Source: Thermoanaerobaculia bacterium (GTDB taxonomy: Bacteria; Acidobacteriota; Thermoanaerobaculia; Multivoradales; JAHEKO01). From it: a stretch of DNA of 32,050 nt. Positions 1-8,128 of the stretch are shown piece by piece. Position 1 is the stretch's first letter. Every line of letters begins with the position of its first letter. Location: NCBI GenBank assembly GCA_945787525.1, contig CALZJC010000002.1, positions 1-32,050 of the forward strand. Direction: 5' to 3'. Below the pieces are notes generated by a model. The model saw only the letters and a program-made list of their open reading frames with translations, had not been told where the DNA came from and made no database searches. A program made the translations under genes and the position numbers.

Positions 1-1980
1 GATCAGCGCCTTCTTGCCGCCGGCGCCCTGGAGCTGGACGAGCGAGTAGACGACCGCCTTCCAGATCGCGGTCTGGCCGTCGGGCTTGAGCCGGTAGAGG
101 CCGTCGACCACACCGGTCATGTCCGTGGTGGTGTCGCGAGCGAGGCGCGGCTCGCTGCCGAAGCCGACCACGAAGGCGCGGTCGCGCCGGGTCCGCAGGC
201 TCTGAACGAACGACGCGGCGGCGTCCTGCACGTCGGGCAGCTTGACGAACATCGAGGCCGACGAGTCGATCGCCAGGCCGACCGTCAGCGGCAGGTCGCC
301 GGCATCGCCAAAGGTGGCGATCTCCATCGGGCGCCCCTCTTCGAGCAGCCGGAACCTGTCGCGCGACAAGTCGGTGACCGGCTGGCCCCCGCGGTCGCTG
401 ACCACCACGTACAGCTCTACCAGGTCGATGTCCAGCCGCTCGCTGGGCCCCGGGCTGTTGAGGAACACGACATCTTCGCCACTGGTGCCGTCGGCCAGAC
501 GCGCCAGGACGCGGACGAAGCCGCGCGGCGACGAGGGATCGATCTCCACCCGTTCCCGGAACGGTGGCGCGTAGCGCGTTGCGACGAGCCGGTCGCGCCA
601 GAAGAACTCCACCCGATCCAGCCGCGCCCCGTCCGGCACCGTGACCTCCGCCCCCACCTCCACCGGGCCGACCAGCGGCGAATCGGCGCTGCCCGCCTCG
701 GTCGCCTGCGGCTCCACGATGTGCACTTCGAGCAGGCCGCTGCCACCGTTGACGAGAACGCTGTCCCGCGCCACTTCGCCGCCACCGGCATCGAAAGCGA
801 CTGCCAGAACCCGACGAGTACGCGGCAGCGGCCCCAGGTCGAGCTGGGCGCTGAACGGCGCCGTAGCGCGCGCGATGGCCATCTCGCCATCGAGATAGAA
901 GTCCACTCGGGTCACCGTCTTCTGGTCCACCAGGGTGCGAAACACGGTCGGCCCCATGACCATCGCGGAGTCCGGCGGCAGCAGACGCAGGAGGCGATCC
1001 GGCGCTGCCTCGAGGACGGGCAGAGCGGCGACGCCCGGCGCCGACGAGGCGCGCAGGCTGGCAAAGGTGGCGCCCCGCCGGCTGCCGGTGGTCTCTTCCA
1101 CGAGAACCGCCAGCGGCTCGTGCTCGACCGCCGCCAGCGCCAACGGCAGCGCCATGCGGATCATGCCGTCGACGGCCGAGCGCACGTCCAGTGGCTGGTG
1201 GGACACGCGGACATCGTCCGCACCGCCGAGGGCGGCGAGCGTCAGCCGCAGTTCGCCCGCCGATGCCTCGGGCTCGAGCTGCAGCGTCAGTCGCGGCTCA
1301 CCGTCGGTGCCCGGTTCGAGCACCGCCTCGACCCAGAAGTCGCCCTCGTCCAGCTCGTCGCGCAGCAGTTGCCGGGCCCGCGCCGCCGACACCGGTCGCG
1401 GTAGTCGCGAGCCGATCCAGCGCCGTGCCCTGATCTCTTCGCCGTTGGCGACGACCCGGACCGGCACCGGCTCCACGGCCGGTGCGTCGAGCTCCAAACG
1501 CAATAGGTGCCGCCGTCGAAGGCGGTCCGAAAGATCCGCCAACCGCAACGGATCGACCAACAGCTCGCCGCCGGTCTGGTCCGCCAGCTCCACCAGCGGT
1601 GCCACCGGATCGGCCAGAACCGGGATCTCCCCCCTTCCGCGCTGCCGCCTGCGGAGCTCTCGCGGATCGACGCCGATCGCTACCTGGCCCAACCCGCGGC
1701 CCTCCTCGAAGCGCCGCTCGAGCCGCTGGCTGTCCGATTCCTCGGCCCCGGCGAGCAAGGCGTCGCCGCGGGCCGGTGGTTGAAACGCCACGACCGTCCA
1801 GCCCAGCATCGATAGCGCCCGGCCGAGCTCGTCCGCCGAGGGCAGCGGCCCTGGCGGCGACATCTCGGCGCCACCATCCTCGCGGTCACCGCCCTCGGCG
1901 GCGCGCAGGGCCGCCGAGTAGAACGCCGCCGGATCCGCCTCGTAGCCGCCGCCGACGTAGAGCAGCAGCCGGCCGGTCGA
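1..1980 (-). CDS. VWFA-domain protein, C-terminal part (partial; runs off window, joined to upstream frame by a frameshift)
   Basis: This reading frame is open on the minus strand from about position 2211 to the window edge with no stop, which I checked codon by codon. It is missing from the ORF track because it has no end inside the window. It begins recognisably at STGRLLLYVGGGYEADPAAF, then shows beta-rich, Ig-like stretches. It ends with a von Willebrand A segment whose MIDAS motif is DSSAS (in GLAIDSSASMF), cut off at GGKKALI. Such secreted VWA proteins, often annotated as 'VWFA-related Acidobacterial domain', are abundant in Acidobacteriota, but their substrates are unknown. The N-terminal half lies in the other minus frame (next entry), so this is one gene with a single-base frame change near 1970-1985. 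If an internal start is used, ATG at 1863 is the first in frame. The family call is good; its role is unknown. Confidence 0.75.
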
Positions 1981-2545
1981 GGTGGGCGGCGAGCGCCTCG
2001 CGCTCTGCCGCGGCCGCCGCCTCGGCGGCCGCAACTGTCGGCCGCGATCGTTCGGCGAACTGCCGGCGGCGCTCGCCCTGCAGGTGCCGCGACGACTCGC
2101 GCACCCGGATCCAGGCCAGCGCCTCGTCAACAGCCGGCGCCGAGGTCGTCGGCGGCAGAGTCGCGCGCACGGCGTCCCCGGCGAGCACGATCTCGACCGG
2201 GCCCAGAGCGGTCAGCTCGGCGGCCCGCTCGGCCAGCATGACGGCGCCGTTACGCAGCAGCAACGGCTCGCTGAGCTCCAGGTCGAACAGCACGACGACG
2301 CGCCAGGTCTGTCCCACCGGTCCGGCGTCGGTCGCCGCCACCACCGCACCGCCGGCCGAGACACTCACCTCGCCGCCGGTATCGGTGCCGTCGGGCAGCT
2401 CGACCCAGAGCTCCTGCGGCGGCTCGGTTCGAGGAGGAACGTCGCCGGCCGCCGCAAGTGCCAGCATGGCGCCGGCCAGAACAGCGCTGGCGGCCAGCGG
2501 CCGGCGCGGCGAGCGGATGGATCCGGGCTGCAGGAGGGTGCTCAT
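1886..2545 (-). CDS. VWFA-domain protein, N-terminal part (frameshifted)
   Basis: This is the N-terminal half of the VWA gene. I prefer the ATG at 2545 over the track start at 2611, because it puts a signal peptide directly at the N-terminus: RSPRRPL followed by a hydrophobic run ending LALAAAGD. The next 160 residues are real-looking: WVELPDGTDTGGEVSV, then VVVLFDLELSEPLLLRNGAV, then an alanine/glutamate-rich helix (AAAEAAAAAEREAL). After HLDRP the frame turns into arginine-rich nonsense (ALRRRRLRGG) and stops at 1886. Dropping one base around CGGCCGGCTG restores LLLYVGGGYEADP in the frame of the preceding entry. The product would be exported to the periplasm or cell surface. The change may be a sequencing or assembly error, or a true inactivating mutation; the downstream frame is fully open, which favours error or a recent event. 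Confidence 0.65.
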   Translation of the reverse strand: MSTLLQPGSIRSPRRPLAASAVLAGAMLALAAAGDVPPRTEPPQELWVELPDGTDTGGEVSVSAGGAVVAATDAGPVGQTWRVVVLFDLELSEPLLLRNGAVMLAERAAELTALGPVEIVLAGDAVRATLPPTTSAPAVDEALAWIRVRESSRHLQGERRRQFAERSRPTVAAAEAAAAAEREALAAHLDRPAAALRRRRLRGGSGGVLLGGPARRRGR

Positions 2546-2594
2546 GGAGGCTCTCGTAATCTGAGTCGGGAGGTGATCCGGACCGGTCGAGTCG

Positions 2595-2624
2595 TTGACG
2601 GTTTCGACCACGCGGAGCTATCCT
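2595..2624 (+). promoter_or_regulatory. Candidate sigma-70-type promoter for the DUF937-LysM genes
   Basis: TTGACG (2595-2600) and TATCCT (2619-2624) are separated by 18 bases, about 130 bases upstream of the ATG at 2757. The rest of the 2546-2756 divergent intergenic region contains nothing else I can name. The -35 matches the consensus at five of six positions and the -10 at four of six. It is predicted by eye only. Confidence 0.4.
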
Positions 2625-2756
2625 AGACCCGCCTGCAAGGCAAATGCCGGCCGACCGCAAAGTCGGCGGCTTCCACCAAAGGCAAACAAGCGTCTCGAGG
2701 CAAGCCGCCGTAGGCTCCGCCTGAACCCATCGTACGGGAACTCAAGGAGGAGAACT

Positions 2757-2943
2757 ATGAGCCAATCGATCCTAGACCTGCTGGACGGACAGCTCGGCGG
2801 CCAGGCGCTGGAGATGATCGGCAGCCAACTCGGCGCCGATCGATCCCGGGTCGAGAAGGCGGTGCCGTGACGGCGACATCAAGGACGACGTCGCCAGGAT
2901 CGGCGGTTCGCTGCTGAAGAGCTTTCTGGGCAAGCGCCGCTAG
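2757..2943 (+). pseudogene. DUF937 (YidB-like) family remnant, internally deleted and frame-interrupted
   Basis: A strong ribosome site (AAGGAGGAGAACT) precedes the ATG at 2757. The first 37 residues (MSQSILDLLDGQLGG, then GADRSRVEKAVP) match the start of DUF937 proteins, which are small cytoplasmic proteins of unknown function with a Gly/Leu-rich middle. The frame stops at TGA 2868-2870. Directly after it, in the +1 frame, follows DGDIKDDVARIGGSLLKSFLGKRR and a TAG at 2941, which is the usual C-terminus of the family. About 100 residues of the middle are therefore absent, and head and tail are joined out of frame by one base. It is either a decayed gene, a collapsed low-complexity assembly, or a 61-residue protein made by +1 frameshifting at CCG TGA C. 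The ORF-track start at 2595 is an upstream TTG inside the promoter and is not used here. Confidence 0.55.
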
Positions 2944-2990
2944 TCGACCGCGGCCCAGGCAACAAACAACCACAAGGAGATCGTTGAAAG

Positions 2991-3488
2991 ATGGGTATTT
3001 TCGATTTCGTGAAAGACGCAGGCAAGAAACTGGGATTCGGCGACGACGAGCCCGAGGCGAGGCCGGCCGCGCCGAGCGCCCCCACCGCCGCGGACATGCA
3101 GGCGGCCGCCGACCGGCGCCGGGCGATGGGCATGGTCAAGATGATCGGCGAGCTGGGGCTCGGGGTGGAAGAGCTCAATATCCGCGTCGACGACGACACG
3201 GTCACCGTCGGCGGCACCGCGGCGACCCAGGAAGACCGCGAAAAGATCGTGCTCGCGGTCGGCAACGTCGCCGGCATCGCCCGGGTCGACGATCAGATGG
3301 AAGTGGCGGCGCCAAAGGCGACCTTCTACACGGTGCAGTCCGGCGACACGCTGTCCAAGATCGCCAAGGAGCACTACGGCGACGCAATGAAGTACCCGGT
3401 GATCTTCGAGGCCAACAAGCCGATGCTCGAGCACCCCGACAAGATCTACCCGGGCCAGCAGCTCCGCATCCCGCCTCTGGAGGGTTAG
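2991..3488 (+). CDS. lysM: BON-LysM domain protein (LysM/Kbp/YgaU family)
   Basis: This 165-residue protein starts at the ATG preceded by AAGGAGATCGTTGAAAG. The N-terminus MGIFDFVKDAGKKLGF is typical of the family. A linker rich in Ala and Pro follows, then a BON domain (about residues 50-105, VEELNIRVDDDTVTVGG and GIARVDDQMEV), and a C-terminal LysM repeat (about 110-165, YTVQSGDTLSKIAKEHYGD and IYPGQQLRIP). E. coli Kbp (YgaU) of the same architecture binds potassium ions in the cytoplasm. There is no signal peptide here, so a cytoplasmic role is likely. It lies 47 bases after the DUF937 remnant and probably shares its promoter. Its TAG stop opens a TAGCCTG heptamer that recurs at other gene ends in the window. 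The family assignment is certain; potassium binding is transferred from the homologue. Confidence 0.92.
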   Translation: MGIFDFVKDAGKKLGFGDDEPEARPAAPSAPTAADMQAAADRRRAMGMVKMIGELGLGVEELNIRVDDDTVTVGGTAATQEDREKIVLAVGNVAGIARVDDQMEVAAPKATFYTVQSGDTLSKIAKEHYGDAMKYPVIFEANKPMLEHPDKIYPGQQLRIPPLEG

Positions 3489-3542
3489 CCTGCGTTTCTC
3501 CCCGGCTTCGCAGTCGAGGATTGGTGAGGAATGCTGGCTAGG
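3486..3542. repeat. Possible degenerate copy of the TAGCCTG...CAGGCTA inverted-repeat element
   Basis: The 57 bases run from TAGCCTGCGTTTCTCC at the lysM stop to GATTGGTGAGGAATGCTGGCTA. Both ends resemble the well-preserved element at 28890-29070: about 18 of 23 bases match at the right end. If real, the right arm carries the start codon of the next gene. The copy is degenerate and the call is weak. Confidence 0.3.
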
Positions 3543-4847
3543 CCCCTGACGAGCAACGCCCAGCCGTCGGTCCGCAAGCGCGAGATCTTCGGCTGGGCGA
3601 TGTTCGACTTCGCCAACTCCAGCTACACCACGGTGATCGTCACCGTGGCGTTCAGCGTCTACTTCACGACCCTCGTCGCGCCAGGCAGCCGCGGCGACTG
3701 GCTGTGGGGCGTCGGCGTGATGATCAGCAACCTGATCGTGCTCGGCGCCGCGCCGATCTTTGGCGCTCTGGCCGACGGTTCGGGCCGCAAGAAGCACTTC
3801 CTGGCCACCACCTGGCTGGTCTGTGTCGGCGGCACGGCGGCTCTCTGGTTCGCGATCCCCGGCGCCGTGATCCTGGCGCTGGTCCTGTTCATCATCTCGA
3901 ACGTCGCCTTCGCCATGGGCGAGACGCTGGTCGGCGGCTTCCTGCCCGAGATCTCGACGCCCAAGAACGTCGGCCGCGTCTCGGGCATCGGCTGGGGGCT
4001 GGGCTACTTTGGTGGCCTGGCCTGCCTGCTGCTCATCCGACCGCTTCTGGCCGGTGACTTCGTGCTGGACAACCTGGCATCGCTTCGCCTGGTGTGGCCG
4101 CTGACGGCGGCGTTCTTCTTTCTCGCCGGCATCCCGACGTTCGTCTTGCTGCGCGAGCGGGCGCAGCGTGTCGAGCACCGCTCGCTCACCAGCTTCGCGG
4201 CCGAGGGCTTCCGCCGGCTACGCGCCACCGGCCGCTCGATCAAGCGTTTCCGCGAGCTGGTCAAGTTCCTCTCGTTCTTCTTCGTCTACTGCTGCGGCCT
4301 GATGACCGTGATCGCGTTCGCCGGAATCTACTCGCGAAAGACCCTCGCCTTCACCGCCAACGAGCTGATCGTGCTCTTTCTGGTCCTGCAGCTGTTCTCG
4401 GCGGCGGGCGCCTTCGCCGGCGGTCCGCTACAGGACCGGCTGGGCTCACGGCGCACCCTGCAATGGATCCTGGTGCTGTGGGTCCTGGTCTGCCTGGCTG
4501 GCGCCGCCGCAACCACCAAGACCGCCTTCTGGTTCGTGGCCATGGGAGCGGGGCTGGGCATCGGCTCGCTTCAAGCCGCTTCCCGCGGACTCGTCGGGCT
4601 GTTCTCACCGAAAGACAAGAGCGGTGAGTTCTTCGGCTTCTGGGGCCTGGCGATGCGTGGCGCATACGCCCTGGGGCCGTTCATCTTCGGCTCGATCTCC
4701 CTGTCGACCGGCTCGCAGCGCATCGCCGTCATGATCACCGCGGTGTTCTTCGTCATCGGCTGGGTCGGCCTGCTGTACGTCGACGAGGACAAGGGGCGGG
4801 CCGCGGCCGAGGCGTGGCGCGAAGAGCGGGCGACCGGCGCCACATAG
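3531..4847 (+). CDS. MFS transporter, UMF1 / Atg22-like family
   Basis: This 438-residue polytopic membrane protein has about 12 hydrophobic segments. The N-terminal signature FGWAMFDFANSSYTTVIVTV is characteristic of the UMF1 branch of the major facilitator superfamily, which is related to fungal vacuolar Atg22 amino-acid effluxers. A typical MFS loop 2-3 motif (GALADGSGRKKHF) lies near residue 85, and a second-half equivalent (GPLQDRLGSRRTLQ) near residue 300. The bacterial members have no well-established substrate; export of small solutes such as amino acids is only a family-level guess. The ATG at 3531 is the only sensible start: the next ATG falls inside the first membrane segment. The gene stands 42 bases after lysM and is followed by a hairpin and a repeat. 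Confidence 0.9.
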   Translation: MLARPLTSNAQPSVRKREIFGWAMFDFANSSYTTVIVTVAFSVYFTTLVAPGSRGDWLWGVGVMISNLIVLGAAPIFGALADGSGRKKHFLATTWLVCVGGTAALWFAIPGAVILALVLFIISNVAFAMGETLVGGFLPEISTPKNVGRVSGIGWGLGYFGGLACLLLIRPLLAGDFVLDNLASLRLVWPLTAAFFFLAGIPTFVLLRERAQRVEHRSLTSFAAEGFRRLRATGRSIKRFRELVKFLSFFFVYCCGLMTVIAFAGIYSRKTLAFTANELIVLFLVLQLFSAAGAFAGGPLQDRLGSRRTLQWILVLWVLVCLAGAAATTKTAFWFVAMGAGLGIGSLQAASRGLVGLFSPKDKSGEFFGFWGLAMRGAYALGPFIFGSISLSTGSQRIAVMITAVFFVIGWVGLLYVDEDKGRAAAEAWREERATGAT

Positions 4848-4861
4848 CCTCCAAGGGCGCC

Positions 4862-4895
4862 CCGACCGCGCAGCTGCTGCGTTCTGCCCGGTCGG
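4862..4895 (+). terminator. Stem-loop downstream of the MFS gene
   Basis: CCGACCG (4862-4868) pairs with CGGTCGG (4889-4895), with an inner CGCAGC/GCTGCG stem. It lies 14 bases after the MFS stop. There is no clear T-run, so it is terminator-like rather than a textbook intrinsic terminator. Confidence 0.4.
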
Positions 4896-4906
4896 CCAGG
4901 CACCTC

Positions 4907-4943
4907 CGGCGTTTCGTAGAGGTTTGGTGAGAAGGTCAGGCTA
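4907..4943 (+). repeat. Interspersed repeat arm, copy 1
   Basis: CGGCGTTTCGTAGAGGTTTGGTGAGAAGGTCAGGCTA matches 29034-29070 over 37 bases with two mismatches. The MFS stop at 4845 begins TAGCCT, so the 99-base stretch 4845-4943 looks like an element bounded like the 28890-29070 one but with a diverged left arm and different interior. Confidence 0.75.
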
Positions 4944-4991
4944 GAATAGCCCGTCCTTCAGAACCTGGGTTGCCGGAAGGGGGTTCCCGAG

Positions 4992-6761
4992 ATGAGCCAG
5001 ATCATCCCGCGTCTCTTCGAGGAGGCCGCGCGCGCGCGCGGCGACGCCGACGCCATGCGCTACAAGCGAGACGGCGAGTGGCTGCCGATCTCGTGGAACG
5101 GCTATCGCGACGACGTCTGGCGGGCGGCCGGCGGCTTCATGAGGCTCGGTCTCGAGCCCGGTCAGGGCGTCGCCATCCTCGGTTTCAACCGGCCGGAGTG
5201 GTTCATCTCCGATATCGGCGCCATCGTCGCCGGCGGGCTGCCGGCCGGGATCTACACCACCTGCACGCCCGACCAGTGCCGCTACGTCGCCCACCACTGC
5301 GAGGCGTCGGTGATCGTGGTCGAGCACGCCAACCAGCTGGACAAGATCCTCTTGGTGCGAGACCAGCTGCCCCATTTGCGGGCCATCGTCATGATGGAAG
5401 GAGAGAGCGCGGAGCCCGGCGTGCACAGCTGGCACGAGCTGCTCGAGTTGGGCAAGGGCGTTCCCGAGGCCGAGATCGAGGCGCGTGTCGACGCCCAGCG
5501 CCCCGAAGATCCGGCCACCCTGATCTACACCTCCGGCACCACCGGCCCACCCAAAGCCGTGATGCTGTCGCACACCAACCTGGTATGGACCGCGGCGCGG
5601 GTGCTGGAGTTCCTCGAGCTCCAGCCAGGCGACCAGTTCCTGAGCTACCTGCCGCTCTCCCACATCGCCGAGCAGATGGTCACGCTGCACGGGCCGCTGC
5701 ATGTCGGCGGCTGCAGCTGGTTCGCCGAATCCATCGAGCAGCTGGCCAGCAATATCCGGGAGGTGCGGCCGCATATCTTCTTCGGCGTGCCTCGGGTGTG
5801 GGAGAAGATCCAGGCCGCCATCCAGGCGGCGGGAGCGCAAAACCCGCCACTCAAGCGCAAGATCGCGGCCTGGGCGCGCGGCGTCGGCAAGGCGGCCGGC
5901 TACGCCGAACAGCGTGGCGAGTCGGCGCCGCTGCTGGCGCCGCTGGCCGACAAGCTGGTGTTCTCCAAGGTGCGCCAGAAGCTGGGCCTCGACCGGGCCC
6001 GCGTCTGCGCCTGCTCGGCCGCACCCATCACCCTCGACACGCTGGAGTTCTTTTTGAGCCTCGGCATCCCGATCCTCGAAATCTACGGCATGAGCGAGGT
6101 CACCGGCCCCGGCACCATGTCGCTGCGCTCGCGTTACAAGACCGGCCGGGCGGGCTTCGCCATCCCCGGCACCGAGCTGGCGCTGGCCGAGGACGGCGAG
6201 ATCCTGATGCGCGGCCCGCACGTCTTCCTGGGCTACTACAAGGACGAGGCGGCCACCCGGGAGACTCTCGACGACGACGGCTGGATCCACTCGGGCGACA
6301 TCGGCGAGCTGGATGAGGACGGCTTCCTCAAGGTCACCGACCGCAAGAAGGAGCTGATCATCACCTCCGGCGGAAAGAACGTCGCGCCAGCGCCGATCGA
6401 GGCGAAGCTCAAGTCGATCGGCGGCGTGGCGGCGGCGGTGGTCATCGGCGACAGCCGGAAGTACCTGGGCGCGCTACTGACCCTGGACCTGGATCTGCTG
6501 CCCAAGACCACGGCGGCCGCCGGCAGCCCGGCGACGGACCTGGAGTCGGCCGCCGGCTGCCCCAGACTGCGGGCCCACCTCGAAGCCGAGATACAGGCAG
6601 TCAACGCAACCCTGGCCAGCTACGAGACGATCAAGCGCTTCGAGATTTTGTCGACCCAGTTCACCCCGGAGAGCGGCGAGCTGACGCCAACCATGAAGCT
6701 GCGACGGCGGGTGATCCACCAGCGCTACGAGGGCGAGATCGACAGCCTGTACGACGGCTGA
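4992..6761 (+). CDS. Long-chain acyl-CoA synthetase (AMP-forming)
   Basis: This 589-residue adenylate-forming enzyme activates fatty acids to acyl-CoA through an acyl-AMP intermediate, feeding beta-oxidation or lipid synthesis. The phosphate-binding motif YTSGTTGPPKAVMLSH lies near residue 180, and the A5 motif YGMSEVTGPG near 365. The hinge and C-terminal motifs are GDIGELDEDGFLKVTDRKKE and SGGKNVAPAPIE near residues 435-465, which contribute the adenylation lysine region. The N-terminal RLFEEAARARGDADAMRY and the long spacing match the eukaryote-like FAA/'bubblegum' branch (COG1022) rather than short-chain acetyl-CoA synthetases. The ATG at 4992 has a moderate purine-rich upstream stretch (GGAAGGGGGTTCCCGAG). 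It appears to stand alone after the repeat. Chain-length specificity cannot be read from sequence. Confidence 0.93.
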   Translation: MSQIIPRLFEEAARARGDADAMRYKRDGEWLPISWNGYRDDVWRAAGGFMRLGLEPGQGVAILGFNRPEWFISDIGAIVAGGLPAGIYTTCTPDQCRYVAHHCEASVIVVEHANQLDKILLVRDQLPHLRAIVMMEGESAEPGVHSWHELLELGKGVPEAEIEARVDAQRPEDPATLIYTSGTTGPPKAVMLSHTNLVWTAARVLEFLELQPGDQFLSYLPLSHIAEQMVTLHGPLHVGGCSWFAESIEQLASNIREVRPHIFFGVPRVWEKIQAAIQAAGAQNPPLKRKIAAWARGVGKAAGYAEQRGESAPLLAPLADKLVFSKVRQKLGLDRARVCACSAAPITLDTLEFFLSLGIPILEIYGMSEVTGPGTMSLRSRYKTGRAGFAIPGTELALAEDGEILMRGPHVFLGYYKDEAATRETLDDDGWIHSGDIGELDEDGFLKVTDRKKELIITSGGKNVAPAPIEAKLKSIGGVAAAVVIGDSRKYLGALLTLDLDLLPKTTAAAGSPATDLESAAGCPRLRAHLEAEIQAVNATLASYETIKRFEILSTQFTPESGELTPTMKLRRRVIHQRYEGEIDSLYDG

Positions 6762-6793
6762 CGGCATGCCGCCCGCGCTCACGCCGGGCTCGA

Positions 6794-7222
6794 TCAGGGC
6801 ACGGCTCCATCGGAGCTACCGGTCCGCAGCCGGCCACCCAACCAGGGCCCCAACAGCGTCGCCACCAGCACCAGCAGCCAGAGGCGGCCCGCCGAGAGAT
6901 CGTAGTCGCGCACCAGGTGGGCCCAGGGGTGACCGGCGACCCAGTGACCGAAGACGAACTCGAAGAGGACCGTCAGAGCGACCCAGAAGACCCCGATCCA
7001 CAGCTGCCTGGCCGGCCGACCGATCGCGCCCAGCCAGCGCAGGGTAAACGCCGACACCGCAACAATAATCAGCCCGCCGGTCAGACTGCTCAGCTGATGG
7101 GCCCGCAGCTCACCCAGAGCGGGCGTGGCCATCCATTCACGGAGCAGGCCCTGGGCAATCATCAGAATCGCCAGAGCCAGCCAGACTGCAGACGCGCGAA
7201 GCCAGGGCATCGGATCGACCAC
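6794..7222 (-). CDS. Hypothetical four-helix membrane protein
   Basis: I do not recognise this 142-residue protein. It has four hydrophobic segments: around residues 8-25 (VWLALAILMIAQGLL), 44-62 (LTGGLIIVAVSAFTLRWLG), 71-90 (LWIGVFWVALTVLFEFVFG) and 112-130 (LWLLVLVATLLGPWLGG). A conserved-looking EFVFGHWVAGHPW lies between the third and fourth. It therefore looks like a small inner-membrane protein. The start may be the first codon at 7222 or the Met four codons later. It lies convergent to the acyl-CoA synthetase with about 30 bases between them, and downstream of the DinB gene on the same strand with a 62-base gap. Confidence 0.7.
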   Translation of the reverse strand: MVDPMPWLRASAVWLALAILMIAQGLLREWMATPALGELRAHQLSSLTGGLIIVAVSAFTLRWLGAIGRPARQLWIGVFWVALTVLFEFVFGHWVAGHPWAHLVRDYDLSAGRLWLLVLVATLLGPWLGGRLRTGSSDGAVP

Positions 7223-7284
7223 CGATGGATCTGCTATCGGTGGCCCACTCTTTCTATCAAGCGGACCCGACGTTGACGACCTGG

Positions 7285-7749
7285 TCAGCGACCCATCAGC
7301 TCGCGCAGCTGATGGGTGTGCCGGATCGGATGCATGACCGCGTGCTCGAGCATGGCATCGATGCAGTAGGGCGGGCCCCAGCGCGAAGAGTGGGCCGGAG
7401 CGTAGGCGCGCTGCTCGGTAAGAGCCTTCAGGGGCTCACGCCAGGCCGACAGGACATTGTCCACGACCCCGTCGGCGGCGGCGGCCAGTCCGTCCGGATC
7501 CGGGTGGCCCTCGACCTCCGGCGCCGGCATCTCGACCTTCTCGCACATCCAGACCAGATAATGCGCGGCGCAGCCCAATACGTGGGCGAGCAGCGCCTCT
7601 CTCGAAGAGTAGTTGGGGTCGCTCGAGGCCGGCAGCTCCAGCCCGAGATCATCCGCCTGGCGCCAGACTTCGAGGAACTCCCTCAGGTGTCGCTCATGAA
7701 GCGTGACCAGCGCCCGCGCACCTCCGTACTGGAACGACTCCTGACTCAT
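7285..7749 (-). CDS. DinB family protein (four-helix bundle, metal-binding type)
   Basis: This 154-residue protein starts at the ATG at 7749, which follows AGGAGAGCCCCC. The longer ORF-track start at 7929 adds 60 residues of arginine/serine-rich shadow sequence and is rejected. The fold is the DinB/YfiT helical bundle. Candidate metal ligands are His56 and His63 in LLAHVLGCAAHYL, and the C-terminal HAVMHPIRHTHQL containing His140 and His144. The segment HSSRWGPPYCIDAMLEHAVMH also fits the family. Members include thiol-dependent S-transferases (bacillithiol or mycothiol types) and damage-inducible proteins, but the substrate is not predictable here. The upstream small membrane gene lies 10 bases away, so the two are probably co-transcribed. 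Confidence 0.85.
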   Translation of the reverse strand: MSQESFQYGGARALVTLHERHLREFLEVWRQADDLGLELPASSDPNYSSREALLAHVLGCAAHYLVWMCEKVEMPAPEVEGHPDPDGLAAAADGVVDNVLSAWREPLKALTEQRAYAPAHSSRWGPPYCIDAMLEHAVMHPIRHTHQLRELMGR

Positions 7750-7759
7750 GGGGGCTCTC

Positions 7760-8063
7760 CTAGGTGAACAACAGGTTGTAGCCGAGCAGACCGGCCAGGA
7801 CAAGAAAGCCGAAGCCCGGGTAGACGAAGAGCTGCGACCGCTCGCGCGACGGGATGCCCATCTTGCGCAGGCCGTAGGCAGGGAAGGTGAAGTAGACCAG
7901 CGCCTTGAGCACCTCTGCCCAGCCAACAATGGTCAGCACCATCGGGATACCGGTCCAGACGTTGTGGAAGGCGACGACGATCGAGCTGAAGATCAGGCTG
8001 AGAAACGCGCCGGCGAAAACGGCCGGCCTCGCCCTGGGTAGTGTTGACGGCCTCGTCCGGCAC
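7760..8063 (-). CDS. Small three-helix membrane protein, frame-interrupted near its N-terminus
   Basis: The minus frame ending at 7760 encodes a clear membrane protein: VFAGAFLSLIFSSIVVAFHN, then WTGIPMVLTIVGWAEVLKAL, then FVYPGFGFLVLAGLLGYN. HNxW followed by VLxTLIGWxxxLKG resembles a widespread family of short, uncharacterised bacterial membrane proteins. The track gives only the last 60 residues, from ATG 7942. That frame has no ATG, GTG or TTG further upstream. A GTG at 8063 in another frame has an ideal AGGAGG six bases before it and encodes PDEAVNTTQGEAGRF. Removing one T from the CGTTTTCGCC run joins it smoothly to AGAFLSLIF, giving about 100 residues. So the gene most likely starts at 8063 and carries one surplus base in a T4 run, whether real or an error. 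Confidence 0.6.
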
Positions 8064-8128
8064 AGGCAACCTCCTTGCTCTACGTGGTCTGACCGAGCCG
8101 AGTCTACCGCCGGGCGGGCGGCTTTGGC

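Noticed and set aside
2940-4178. 412-residue minus-strand ORF
   Set aside because: It is antisense to the LysM and MFS genes, with no recognisable domain.
4941-6290. 449-residue minus-strand ORF
   Set aside because: It is antisense to the acyl-CoA synthetase and has low-complexity composition.
7750-7929. 60-residue N-terminal extension of the DinB gene
   Set aside because: It overlaps the small membrane gene in another frame and lacks conservation-like composition; a ribosome site marks 7749.
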